From Candidatus Zipacnadia bacterium (GTDB lineage: Bacteria > Armatimonadota > Zipacnadia > Zipacnadales > Zipacnadaceae), in assembly GCA_029821255.1 (NCBI GenBank), contig JALGTS010000104.1, forward strand, positions 1 to 5,027: a stretch of DNA of 5,027 bases, in the 5' to 3' direction. A program made the position numbers and the translations under genes. Positions within the stretch are counted from its first letter, which is position 1. Each line of letters opens with the position of its first letter. Positions 1 through 5,027 of the stretch are shown one piece after another. Under the pieces are notes generated by a model, which was given only the letters and a program-made list of their open reading frames with translations, ran no database searches and was not told where the DNA came from.

Positions 1-327
1 CGGGCCAACCGGCTGCCCATACCCAAGATGGCTTATGTCATAGTTCTGGCAGAATATGCAGCCTAAGTTACAGTTAGCGAAAAAGATCGTCCCTGATCCG
101 CCATAGCCAACCAGCGGACGCTCCTCGCCGAAGTGCTTGCCGTAACTGGCAACCAGCGCCTCGCGGCCACTACCACAGAAGCCAGTCTCGCCGGCAGCGC
201 GGTCCACGCCACACTCTCGCGGACAGAGGCGACACTCACTCAGTATGGCCAGCGCCTGGTCGCGGCGGGCGGCCAGCTCGGCTGCGCTGAGCAGACGATA
301 AGCCGGCTGAAACTGATCACCACTCAC
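1..327 (-). CDS. PflX-like radical SAM protein (COG1313 type), 5' part only
   Basis: The first 109 codons are present and the gene runs off the window start. The GTG start at 327 is chosen because GGAGGG lies 5 bases upstream and the reading frame holds family motifs from residue 31 on. The radical SAM cluster motif CNLGCIFCQN gives Cys86, Cys90 and Cys93, which bind the [4Fe-4S] cluster that cleaves S-adenosylmethionine. It is preceded by GSGTIFF (77-83) and followed by YDIS. An N-terminal set, ECRLCPRECGVDR (31-43) plus Cys51, supplies four more cysteines (32, 35, 39, 51), typical of this PflX-like group and possibly a second metal site. Members are often labelled pyruvate formate-lyase activating enzyme, but the family is uncharacterised and no glycyl radical enzyme is visible here. 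The gene overlaps the end of surE by 11 bases, suggesting coupled translation. The barrel C-terminus is missing, so substrate class cannot be judged. Confidence 0.9.
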   Translation of the reverse strand, partial: MSGDQFQPAYRLLSAAELAARRDQALAILSECRLCPRECGVDRAAGETGFCGSGREALVASYGKHFGEERPLVGYGGSGTIFFANCNLGCIFCQNYDISHLGYGQPVGP

Positions 328-1084
328 GCAATCCCTCCAATAACGGGTTGAGATTATCCAGAATCTCGTGGTTAGTTAGATCAAAATGGGCTGGAGTGAT
401 GGATATTTTATTTTCAGCAATGGCAGCAATGTCGGTACCCGGAGCAGAGTCAGATTCAGTAGGATCACCGGAGAACCAATAGTAAGTCTCACCCCGTGGA
501 TCCTCGCGCTGGTCAATGCGGTTGATATAGGCGCGGTGCCCCAGCCGCGTGACGGCTATTCCCTGGATCTGTTCCGCGGGTACCGGCGGGACATTTACGT
601 TCAGGAAACTGTTGTCGGGTAGATCAAGTTCATTTAGCAGCATCGCCAGGCGTCGGGCAAAGCGCGCCGCCGGGGCGAAATCAACTTCGTTGTAGGAAGC
701 GATGGATATAGCAAAGCTGCGTATGCCCTGGATAGCCGCCTCCATAGCCGCCGAGACTGTGCCCGAATAGAGCACCTCCTCGCCGAGGTTGGCTCCCCCG
801 TTAATGCCTGCGACTACCAGATCCGGTGGGGCAGAGTCGGTAAGGATACCCAGGATCACACAGTCAGCCGGCGTACCATTACAGGCAAAGACTTCGCCAT
901 CCACTCCGGGAAGCTCCGTAGGAGTCAGCCGCAGCGGTTTGTGTAAAGTAACGGCGTGGCCTGACGCGCTCTGTTCGCGTTCAGGGGCGATCACGCGGAC
1001 CTGCCCGACTTGTTGCAGGTTTTTGACCAGGATGTACAGCCCTGGTGCTTGCACTCCGTCGTCATTTGTTATCAGTATACGCAT
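317..1084 (-). CDS. surE: 5'/3'-nucleotidase SurE
   Basis: Complete gene of 255 residues, the usual SurE length. SurE is a cytoplasmic metal-dependent phosphatase that removes phosphate from nucleoside 5'- and 3'-monophosphates, and some members also act on short polyphosphate. The N-terminus MRILITNDDG is the family signature. The metal ligands fall where expected: Asp8, Asp9, Ser39 (in EREQSASGHA) and Asn95 (in AGINGGANLG). The loop YSGTVSAAMEA (106-116) is also present. I chose the ATG at 1084 because SurE proteins normally begin MRIL. An in-frame TTG at 1099 would add five residues (MDPKQ), and neither start has a convincing Shine-Dalgarno site. The gene starts 26 bases after serA and its end overlaps the radical SAM gene. 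In E. coli surE sits beside pcm and stationary-phase genes; none of those is seen here. Confidence 0.96.
   Translation of the reverse strand: MRILITNDDGVQAPGLYILVKNLQQVGQVRVIAPEREQSASGHAVTLHKPLRLTPTELPGVDGEVFACNGTPADCVILGILTDSAPPDLVVAGINGGANLGEEVLYSGTVSAAMEAAIQGIRSFAISIASYNEVDFAPAARFARRLAMLLNELDLPDNSFLNVNVPPVPAEQIQGIAVTRLGHRAYINRIDQREDPRGETYYWFSGDPTESDSAPGTDIAAIAENKISITPAHFDLTNHEILDNLNPLLEGLREW
333..338 (-). promoter_or_regulatory. Ribosome binding site for the radical SAM gene
   Basis: GGAGGG on the minus strand, 5 bases before the GTG at 327 and wholly inside the last codons of surE. It decides the start of the downstream gene, which otherwise has only a GTG codon, and places that start 11 bases before the end of surE. 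Confidence 0.8.
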
Positions 1085-1108
1085 CTGCTTGGGGTCCAAT
1101 CTGCTTGG
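1083..1108 (-). repeat. Short direct repeat at the surE start
   Basis: The ten-base unit CCAAGCAGAT (minus strand) occurs twice, at 1099-1108 and 1083-1092, with a 16-base period and the spacer TGGACC. The downstream copy runs into the chosen ATG at 1084, and the upstream copy runs into the alternative TTG at 1099. It fills most of the serA-surE gap. It may be a small duplication or chance, and no function is claimed. Confidence 0.6.
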
Positions 1109-1110
1109 TA

Positions 1111-2703
1111 TCAGTCAAACTTAACCAGTTCAATTCGTGTACAGCCAGGCAAACTGCCGACCTGGGTCAGTAGCTCTGGTCCAAGGTGCTGGTCGACTTG
1201 ACAGATCATCAGCCCCTCACCCGCAATCTGGCCGCGAGCTACCTGCAACCCGGTAATTGATACTTCAGCTTTGCCCAGCAGTGTGCCCAGTTGGCCGACA
1301 AACCCAGGCACGCCGGGCTGGTTATTCCAGATAAACAGTACAACGCCCGTCGGCACGAGGTCGGTCTCAAATCCGGCCACCGAGACAATGCGGGCTTGCC
1401 CGTTTTCGGTCAAGGTCCCCCCGACCACCGATTTGCCACCGTCGGTTTGTACTGTCGTCTCTAACAGACTTACATACTCCCCACCGTTGCCGATCCTGCT
1501 TTGTACGATTTCGATACCGCGCTGGCCGGCGACATTGAAGGCGTTAACATAGTTGACGGACTCCTCAACTATCGGCTCAAGCAGCCCAGCTACGAAATAG
1601 CGGCTCAGTAGCTGCAGGCTCTCAGCGGTCAGCTCGCCGCTTCCAGCTATGGTGATGGAAGCCACCGGCTGGCTGACCAAGGTCCGCTGGAGACGAGCCA
1701 GGCTATCAACAAGAGGTGAATACCGTTCGGCGACGACTGCTACTTCCTCAGACAGTGTGGGCATATTAACTGGCCAACGTGGTGGCCGGCCGCTGAGGAC
1801 GTCAACCACCTGGCGGGCGGCATCTACCGCCACGCTGACCTGCGCTTCACTGGTGGAAGCACCCAGGTGAGGGGTGGCCACAACGTTTTCCAGGGCTATC
1901 AGTTCGGGATTGGGGTGGTCGCCACCCTCAAATACATCCAGAGCTGCTCCGGCCAGTTGGCCACTGTTGAGGGCGTCAATCAGCGCCGTCTCGTTAATGA
2001 TACCACCGCGCGCACAGTTAACAATAATTGCTTGCGGCTTCATCAAAGCAAGTTGCTGTGGGCCAATCATACCTTGAGTCTCGTCAGTGAGGGCGGTATG
2101 AATCGTGACGAAATCGGCTTGTTGCAGAAGCTCTTCAAGCGTACATATCTGTGCTCCCAGGTCCTCGGCTCGCTGGGGGGAGAGATACGGATCGTATGCG
2201 AGTACCTTCATCTGTAAGCCACGGGCGCGGCGGGCTACTTCTGAGCCAATGCGGCCCAGGCCGATAATGCCCAGAGTTTTACCGGCAACTTGGCGACCCA
2301 TAAAGCGCTTCCGCTCCCACTTGCCTGCTTTTAACGCGGTGTATGCCTGTGGGATGTTACGCACCGCCGCCAGCAACAGGGCAACAGTATGCTCGGCGGC
2401 AGCTACAGTGTTGCCCTCTGGACAGTTGACCACCAGTATGCCGCAGGCGGTGGCAGCGGATACGTCGATATTGTCCACGCCGACGCCAGCGCGGGCAATA
2501 ACTTGCAGCCTGTCGGCAGCTTGAATAACACTTTTTGTAACCTGAGTTCCACTGCGTACCAGTAGCGCATCAGCGCCGACTATGGCCCGGACAAGTTCAT
2601 CCTCGCTGAGGCCGGGCAACACCTCAACGTCGCCGAACTCCTTAAGGATTGTCAGCCCCTCGTCGGCAAGGGGGTCAGTCACCAGTATGCGATAGTCAGG
2701 CAC
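1111..2703 (-). CDS. serA: D-3-phosphoglycerate dehydrogenase, long form with ACT domain
   Basis: Complete gene of 530 residues, matching the long (type I, Mycobacterium/Bacillus-like) SerA that oxidises 3-phosphoglycerate to 3-phosphohydroxypyruvate with NAD, the first step of serine synthesis. Residues 1-100 and 285-310 form the split catalytic domain. Residues 100-285 form the Rossmann domain with GLGRIG (148-153) and Asp171, which favours NAD. Residues from about 315 to 445 are the intervening (ASB) domain. The C-terminal ACT domain (about 452-530, NQPGVPGFVGQLG) is the usual serine-feedback site. Catalytic Arg232 (ARGGIINE) and His279 (TPHLGAST) are present, but the expected glutamate in DVFxxEP is Gly261 (DVFEGGD, ungapped), a notable departure. 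The GTG start at 2703 is supported by AAGGAG seven bases upstream. The aminotransferase gene ends 15 bases before it, consistent with a serine operon. 2-Hydroxyacid oxidation of another substrate is possible, but the ASB and ACT domains argue for SerA. Confidence 0.96.
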   Translation of the reverse strand: MPDYRILVTDPLADEGLTILKEFGDVEVLPGLSEDELVRAIVGADALLVRSGTQVTKSVIQAADRLQVIARAGVGVDNIDVSAATACGILVVNCPEGNTVAAAEHTVALLLAAVRNIPQAYTALKAGKWERKRFMGRQVAGKTLGIIGLGRIGSEVARRARGLQMKVLAYDPYLSPQRAEDLGAQICTLEELLQQADFVTIHTALTDETQGMIGPQQLALMKPQAIIVNCARGGIINETALIDALNSGQLAGAALDVFEGGDHPNPELIALENVVATPHLGASTSEAQVSVAVDAARQVVDVLSGRPPRWPVNMPTLSEEVAVVAERYSPLVDSLARLQRTLVSQPVASITIAGSGELTAESLQLLSRYFVAGLLEPIVEESVNYVNAFNVAGQRGIEIVQSRIGNGGEYVSLLETTVQTDGGKSVVGGTLTENGQARIVSVAGFETDLVPTGVVLFIWNNQPGVPGFVGQLGTLLGKAEVSITGLQVARGQIAGEGLMICQVDQHLGPELLTQVGSLPGCTRIELVKFD

Positions 2704-2710
2704 AGCAAGT

Positions 2711-2716
2711 CTCCTT
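2711..2716 (-). promoter_or_regulatory. Ribosome binding site for serA
   Basis: AAGGAG on the minus strand, 7 bases before the GTG at 2703 and inside the 15-base gap after the aminotransferase stop. It fixes the GTG as the serA start; the protein beginning MPDYRILVTD then aligns with other SerA N-termini. Confidence 0.85.
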
Positions 2717-2718
2717 CT

Positions 2719-3861
2719 TCAAAAATTCGCCACGACTTCGTCAATGGCCTCAGCCGCTGCTTGTGCTGCACAGTCATATCCCATCTCCACAAGGCTGGCA
2801 GCAACTGCCCCTATTGTGCGGCGGACCTGCTCAATACCGGCACAGCCCAGATGACCAATGCGGAATATTTTGCCCTTCAGTTCACCCTGGCCACCAGAGA
2901 TAAGGATGTTGTGGTCGTCGCGGACCCGCTTGACCAGCTCAGTGGAGTCCAGGCCCTCGGGCGATTGCACAGCGGTCACCACATCGGAGGCAAACTCGGG
3001 ATCAGCAAATAGCGCCAGGCCCAGGGCCTGGACAGCCGCCCGCGTTGCCTGGCCCATCTGCTGATGGCGACGGTAGACGGCAGGCAGCCCCTCGGCCTGC
3101 AGTAAACTGATTGCTTCGGCCAGTGCCGCAATCAAATTCACGTTCGGCGTGTAGGGAGTTTGTCCCTTGAGGGCGGACTGGTGGGCGGCCTGCAGGTCGA
3201 AGTAGTAGCGCGGCATCTGGGCCGTCTCGGCTGCCTGCCAGGCTCGGGAGCTGACTGCTACAAAGGCCAGACCCGGTGGCAACATTAGCGCTTTTTGCGA
3301 ACCGGCTATCACTACGTCTACCGACCACCGGTCCATCTGGAAGGGAATGCCGCCGAGGCTGCTGACCGCATCAACTATCACCAGCGCACCGTGGGCATTG
3401 GCTACCTCGGATAGGGCTGGCACATCCTGACAGACACCGGTGGATGTCTCGTTTTGCACAAACAGCACGGCCTTCGGTGCTACCTGCCCGCACAGAGCAT
3501 CCAGAACATCCGCTGAAGCAGCCCGCCCTGGTTCAACCTTCAGCCAGGTTACATCTGCTCCGAAAGTGTTGGCAATCTCTCCCAACCGCTGGCCAAATTT
3601 GCCAGTGTCAATGGCAATCACTGCATCACCCGGCGACAGGAAATTGACAATTCCAGCCTCCATTGCTCCGGTGCTGGAAGAGGTGAGAATAAGCACGTCG
3701 GTTTCTGTGCCAAAGAGTGGCTTGAGACCCTCCACACACATCTCAAGCAGTTTCGCAAACTGCTGGCCGCGGTGGTAGATAGTCGGCCGGGCCAGCGCCT
3801 CCCGCACCGGTTGGGGCAGGTTGGTCGGACCGGGAATCATCAACAACATCTCATTGTTCAT
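2719..3861 (-). CDS. Class V PLP aminotransferase (alanine/serine-glyoxylate type), probable serine-pathway enzyme
   Basis: Complete gene of 380 residues, a normal length for the family. This is a fold type I pyridoxal-phosphate enzyme, probably cytosolic. MIPGPTNLP (8-16) is the N-terminal signature. SSSTGAMEAG (61-70) belongs to the phosphate-binding region, VDAVSSLGG (163-171) carries Asp164 that pairs with the PLP ring nitrogen, and GSQKALMLPPG (187-197) carries the Schiff-base Lys190. TPYTPNVN (235-242) and FRIGHLG, with Arg334 expected to bind the substrate carboxylate, complete the set. The family includes alanine-glyoxylate and serine-glyoxylate/pyruvate aminotransferases, and archaeal members serve as phosphoserine aminotransferases. 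Lying 15 bases upstream of serA, it most likely aminates 3-phosphohydroxypyruvate, but that role is inferred from position. The ATG at 3861 overlaps the previous gene by 11 bases. An ATG at 3849 is a possible alternative, and extension to 3924 would add residues unlike the family. Confidence 0.92.
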   Translation of the reverse strand: MNNEMLLMIPGPTNLPQPVREALARPTIYHRGQQFAKLLEMCVEGLKPLFGTETDVLILTSSSTGAMEAGIVNFLSPGDAVIAIDTGKFGQRLGEIANTFGADVTWLKVEPGRAASADVLDALCGQVAPKAVLFVQNETSTGVCQDVPALSEVANAHGALVIVDAVSSLGGIPFQMDRWSVDVVIAGSQKALMLPPGLAFVAVSSRAWQAAETAQMPRYYFDLQAAHQSALKGQTPYTPNVNLIAALAEAISLLQAEGLPAVYRRHQQMGQATRAAVQALGLALFADPEFASDVVTAVQSPEGLDSTELVKRVRDDHNILISGGQGELKGKIFRIGHLGCAGIEQVRRTIGAVAASLVEMGYDCAAQAAAEAIDEVVANF

Positions 3862-4885
3862 AAGTGCAAAATACGCCTCCAGTTTGATGGTGACCGTTGG
3901 GCACTGTCTCGTTTTCCGCCACAACTACTGATGCCAGCGTCACTTCAGCTCCGATAGTGGCACCGGTCTGTATGATACAATCAGTCAGCATGCTTCCTGC
4001 ACCAATCTGAGCGTCATCTCCCAGAGTGACATAGGGACCGATCTGAGCGGCTCTTCCCACCTTAACTCCTGAACCACAGCAGATTGGCGGCACCACCTGC
4101 GCACCACAACTCTTTAACTTCTCATCACATCGGGGCCAGTCTACCCAGGGCAAGCTGCCGCCGAGCAGATCGCGGTTGGCGGCCAGATACGTCTCAATGC
4201 GACCGACATCAGTCCAGTAGCGCTGCTGGTCAGGAAGATAGCCCAATATGGGCAGACCTGCCGCCAGTAGTGCAGGAAACAGATCTGTCTCGTTTGAGTA
4301 TGGCTCGCCGACCGGAACATAGTCCAGGGCTTCCGCAGCCATCACATAGACACCAGCGTTGACCGTCCGCTGGCCGGTCTCATCCACTTTCACCTTCTCA
4401 CGAAAGGCGGTGACAAAGCCCTTTTCATCACGCTGAACCAACCCAAAATGGCTGATATCCTGCACCTGGCGCAGCAGTATCGTCACCAGTGCCCCCGACT
4501 GCTGGTGAGCACGGGCCAGCTCAGCCAGGTCACAGTCCAGAATCAGATCGCCGTTAAAAACGAAAAACTCGCTGGCCAGCAGCTCTTGAGCATTCTTGAG
4601 GGCACCGGCGGTATCCAGAGGCAGCTGCTCTTCAACATAGGTCAGACTAACACCCCACCTATTGCCGTCGCCGAGTGCCTCCTGCAGTTGGCCGGAGTGG
4701 TGACGGATGGCCAAGAGCGCATCAGGCACACCACTGCGGCCGAGCAGTTCCAGTTCGTACGAGATCAAAGGCCGATTGAGCACCGGCAGCAGCGCCTTGG
4801 GCATAAGGTAAGTCAGCGGACGCAGTCGGGTGCCTAATCCGCCTACTAGGAGCACAGCTTGCGATATCGGACCGCCTTCTCCCAT
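3851..4885 (-). CDS. NDP-sugar nucleotidyltransferase (mannose-1-phosphate guanylyltransferase-like)
   Basis: Complete gene of 344 residues. Enzymes of this type join a sugar 1-phosphate to an NTP, giving NDP-sugar and pyrophosphate for cell-surface glycan or compatible-solute synthesis. The nucleotide-binding signature GGLGTRLRPLT (15-25) is followed by PKALLPV (29-35, Lys30). FNGD (110-113) gives the metal-binding Asp113, FREK (161-164) and NAGVYV (176-181) are sugar-site motifs, and YWTDVG (223-228) carries the second acidic ligand, Asp226. From about residue 270 to 328, hexapeptide repeats (VKVGRAAQIGPYVTLG and onward) form a left-handed beta-helix, as in bacterial GDP-mannose and glucose-1-phosphate enzymes. 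Sequence alone does not fix the sugar or base; guanylyltransferase is only the nearest label. The ATG at 4885 has AAGGGG five bases upstream and lies 16 bases after the YjbQ-family stop. An out-of-frame ATG lies five bases earlier. The 3' end overlaps the aminotransferase start. Confidence 0.92.
   Translation of the reverse strand: MGEGGPISQAVLLVGGLGTRLRPLTYLMPKALLPVLNRPLISYELELLGRSGVPDALLAIRHHSGQLQEALGDGNRWGVSLTYVEEQLPLDTAGALKNAQELLASEFFVFNGDLILDCDLAELARAHQQSGALVTILLRQVQDISHFGLVQRDEKGFVTAFREKVKVDETGQRTVNAGVYVMAAEALDYVPVGEPYSNETDLFPALLAAGLPILGYLPDQQRYWTDVGRIETYLAANRDLLGGSLPWVDWPRCDEKLKSCGAQVVPPICCGSGVKVGRAAQIGPYVTLGDDAQIGAGSMLTDCIIQTGATIGAEVTLASVVVAENETVPNGHHQTGGVFCTYEQ
3876..3880 (-). promoter_or_regulatory. 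Possible, widely spaced ribosome binding site for the aminotransferase gene
   Basis: GGAGG on the minus strand inside the end of the nucleotidyltransferase gene. It is 14 bases before the ATG at 3861, longer than the usual 5-9. No better site precedes either 3861 or the alternative ATG at 3849. Re-initiation by ribosomes finishing the upstream gene, whose stop is at 3851-3853, may supply much of the translation. Confidence 0.45.
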
Positions 4886-4890
4886 CGCAT

Positions 4891-4896
4891 CCCCTT
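4891..4896 (-). promoter_or_regulatory. Ribosome binding site for the nucleotidyltransferase gene
   Basis: AAGGGG on the minus strand, 5 bases before the ATG at 4885, in the 16-base gap after the YjbQ-family stop. It supports this ATG over the out-of-frame ATG immediately upstream. Confidence 0.65.
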
Positions 4897-4901
4897 GTGT
4901 G

Positions 4902-5027
4902 TCAGCCTGGCAGAACTGTTACAGTTACGCGCCGTTGACGTGGCCCGTCAAGCTCGATGAGCATTATCCGCTGCCAGGTTCCCAACTCCACCTGCCCACC
5001 GCTGACAGGCAGGCACGTGCTACTGCC
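4902..5027 (-). CDS. YjbQ family (UPF0047) protein, C-terminal end only
   Basis: The last 41 codons of a gene that enters from beyond the window end, stopping at TGA (4902-4904). The peptide carries the C-terminal hallmark of the YjbQ/UPF0047 family: GSS near its start, LPVSGGQVELGTWQRI, then IELDGPRQRRVTVTV. Family proteins are about 130-140 residues, so roughly the last third is seen. They are small cytoplasmic trimers, and E. coli YjbQ has a weak thiamine-phosphate synthase activity thought to be secondary, so the true role is open. The catalytic histidine region lies upstream, outside the window, and cannot be checked. The gene shares strand with the nucleotidyltransferase 16 bases downstream, so it probably belongs to the same transcript, though the functional link is unclear. 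Confidence 0.88.
   Translation of the reverse strand, partial: GSSTCLPVSGGQVELGTWQRIMLIELDGPRQRRVTVTVLPG

Noticed and set aside
133..351. Short plus-strand frame across the radical SAM and surE junction
   Set aside because: The minus strand here carries the cysteine motifs of a radical SAM protein with a strong ribosome site, so the plus-strand frame is a shadow.
1085..1110. Promoter or terminator between serA and surE
   Set aside because: The 26-base gap has no stem-loop followed by T residues and no recognisable -35/-10 pair; only a short direct repeat is present.
1921..1960. Possible frameshift or deletion in serA explaining the missing glutamate
   Set aside because: The spacing from DVF to NPEL and to TPHLGAST equals what I recall for the family without gaps, and the frame remains open and on-motif either side; a substitution fits better.
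2105..2524. Open frame of 139 codons on the plus strand
   Set aside because: It lies wholly inside serA on the opposite strand, its translation is low-complexity, rich in Arg, Ser and Ala, with no recognised motif, and serA is certain.
3002..3328. Open frame of 108 codons on the minus strand in another frame
   Set aside because: It overlaps the aminotransferase core, including the region around Lys190, has no independent start site and shows a Pro/Arg/Gly-rich shadow composition.
3862..3924. N-terminal extension of the aminotransferase to 3924
   Set aside because: The extra 21 residues do not resemble the family, which starts shortly before the PGPTNLP motif, and the extension would deepen the overlap with the upstream gene.
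4448..4837. Open frame of 129 codons on the plus strand, rich in Gln and His
   Set aside because: It is the antisense of the nucleotidyltransferase gene, whose motifs are clear; the composition reflects reversed codons rather than a protein family.
1..5027. New defence, mobile or CRISPR system
   Set aside because: Every gene belongs to a known housekeeping or metabolic family; no repeat array, integrase, transposase, toxin, nuclease or tRNA-like end was seen on either strand.

Overview
The window is a tightly packed run of six genes, all read from the minus strand, with no long non-coding stretch. In transcription order (high to low coordinate) they are: the 3' end of a YjbQ-family (UPF0047) gene; an NDP-sugar nucleotidyltransferase with a left-handed beta-helix tail; a class V (alanine/serine-glyoxylate type) aminotransferase; a long-form D-3-phosphoglycerate dehydrogenase (serA); the 5'/3'-nucleotidase gene surE; and the 5' part of a PflX-like radical SAM gene cut by the window start. 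Junctions are +16, -11, +15, +26 and -11 bases, so there is no room for a conventional promoter or terminator inside the run. It looks like one operon, or part of one, that begins and ends outside the window.

The organism is a bacterium with moderately GC-rich DNA, GTG as well as ATG starts, and Shine-Dalgarno sites of the GGAGG type. A class V aminotransferase directly upstream of a long serA, in place of a classical serC, together with the protein sequences, recalls Chloroflexota (Dehalococcoidia or Anaerolineae-like lineages). This is an impression from memory, not a search result, and should be held loosely.

The clearest functional theme is serine synthesis. SerA would oxidise 3-phosphoglycerate, and the aminotransferase could aminate 3-phosphohydroxypyruvate as a SerC substitute. 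SurE is a metal-dependent phosphatase next in line, though its established substrates are nucleoside monophosphates. The sugar nucleotidyltransferase (activated sugars for envelope glycans), YjbQ protein and radical SAM protein have no obvious link to serine and may simply share a housekeeping transcript.

The most notable departure from a family pattern is in SerA. The position normally held by the catalytic-relay glutamate (DVFxxEP) is glycine here (DVFEGGD), with no change in length. I see no CRISPR array, mobile element, RNA gene, defence system or other clearly new system in this window.
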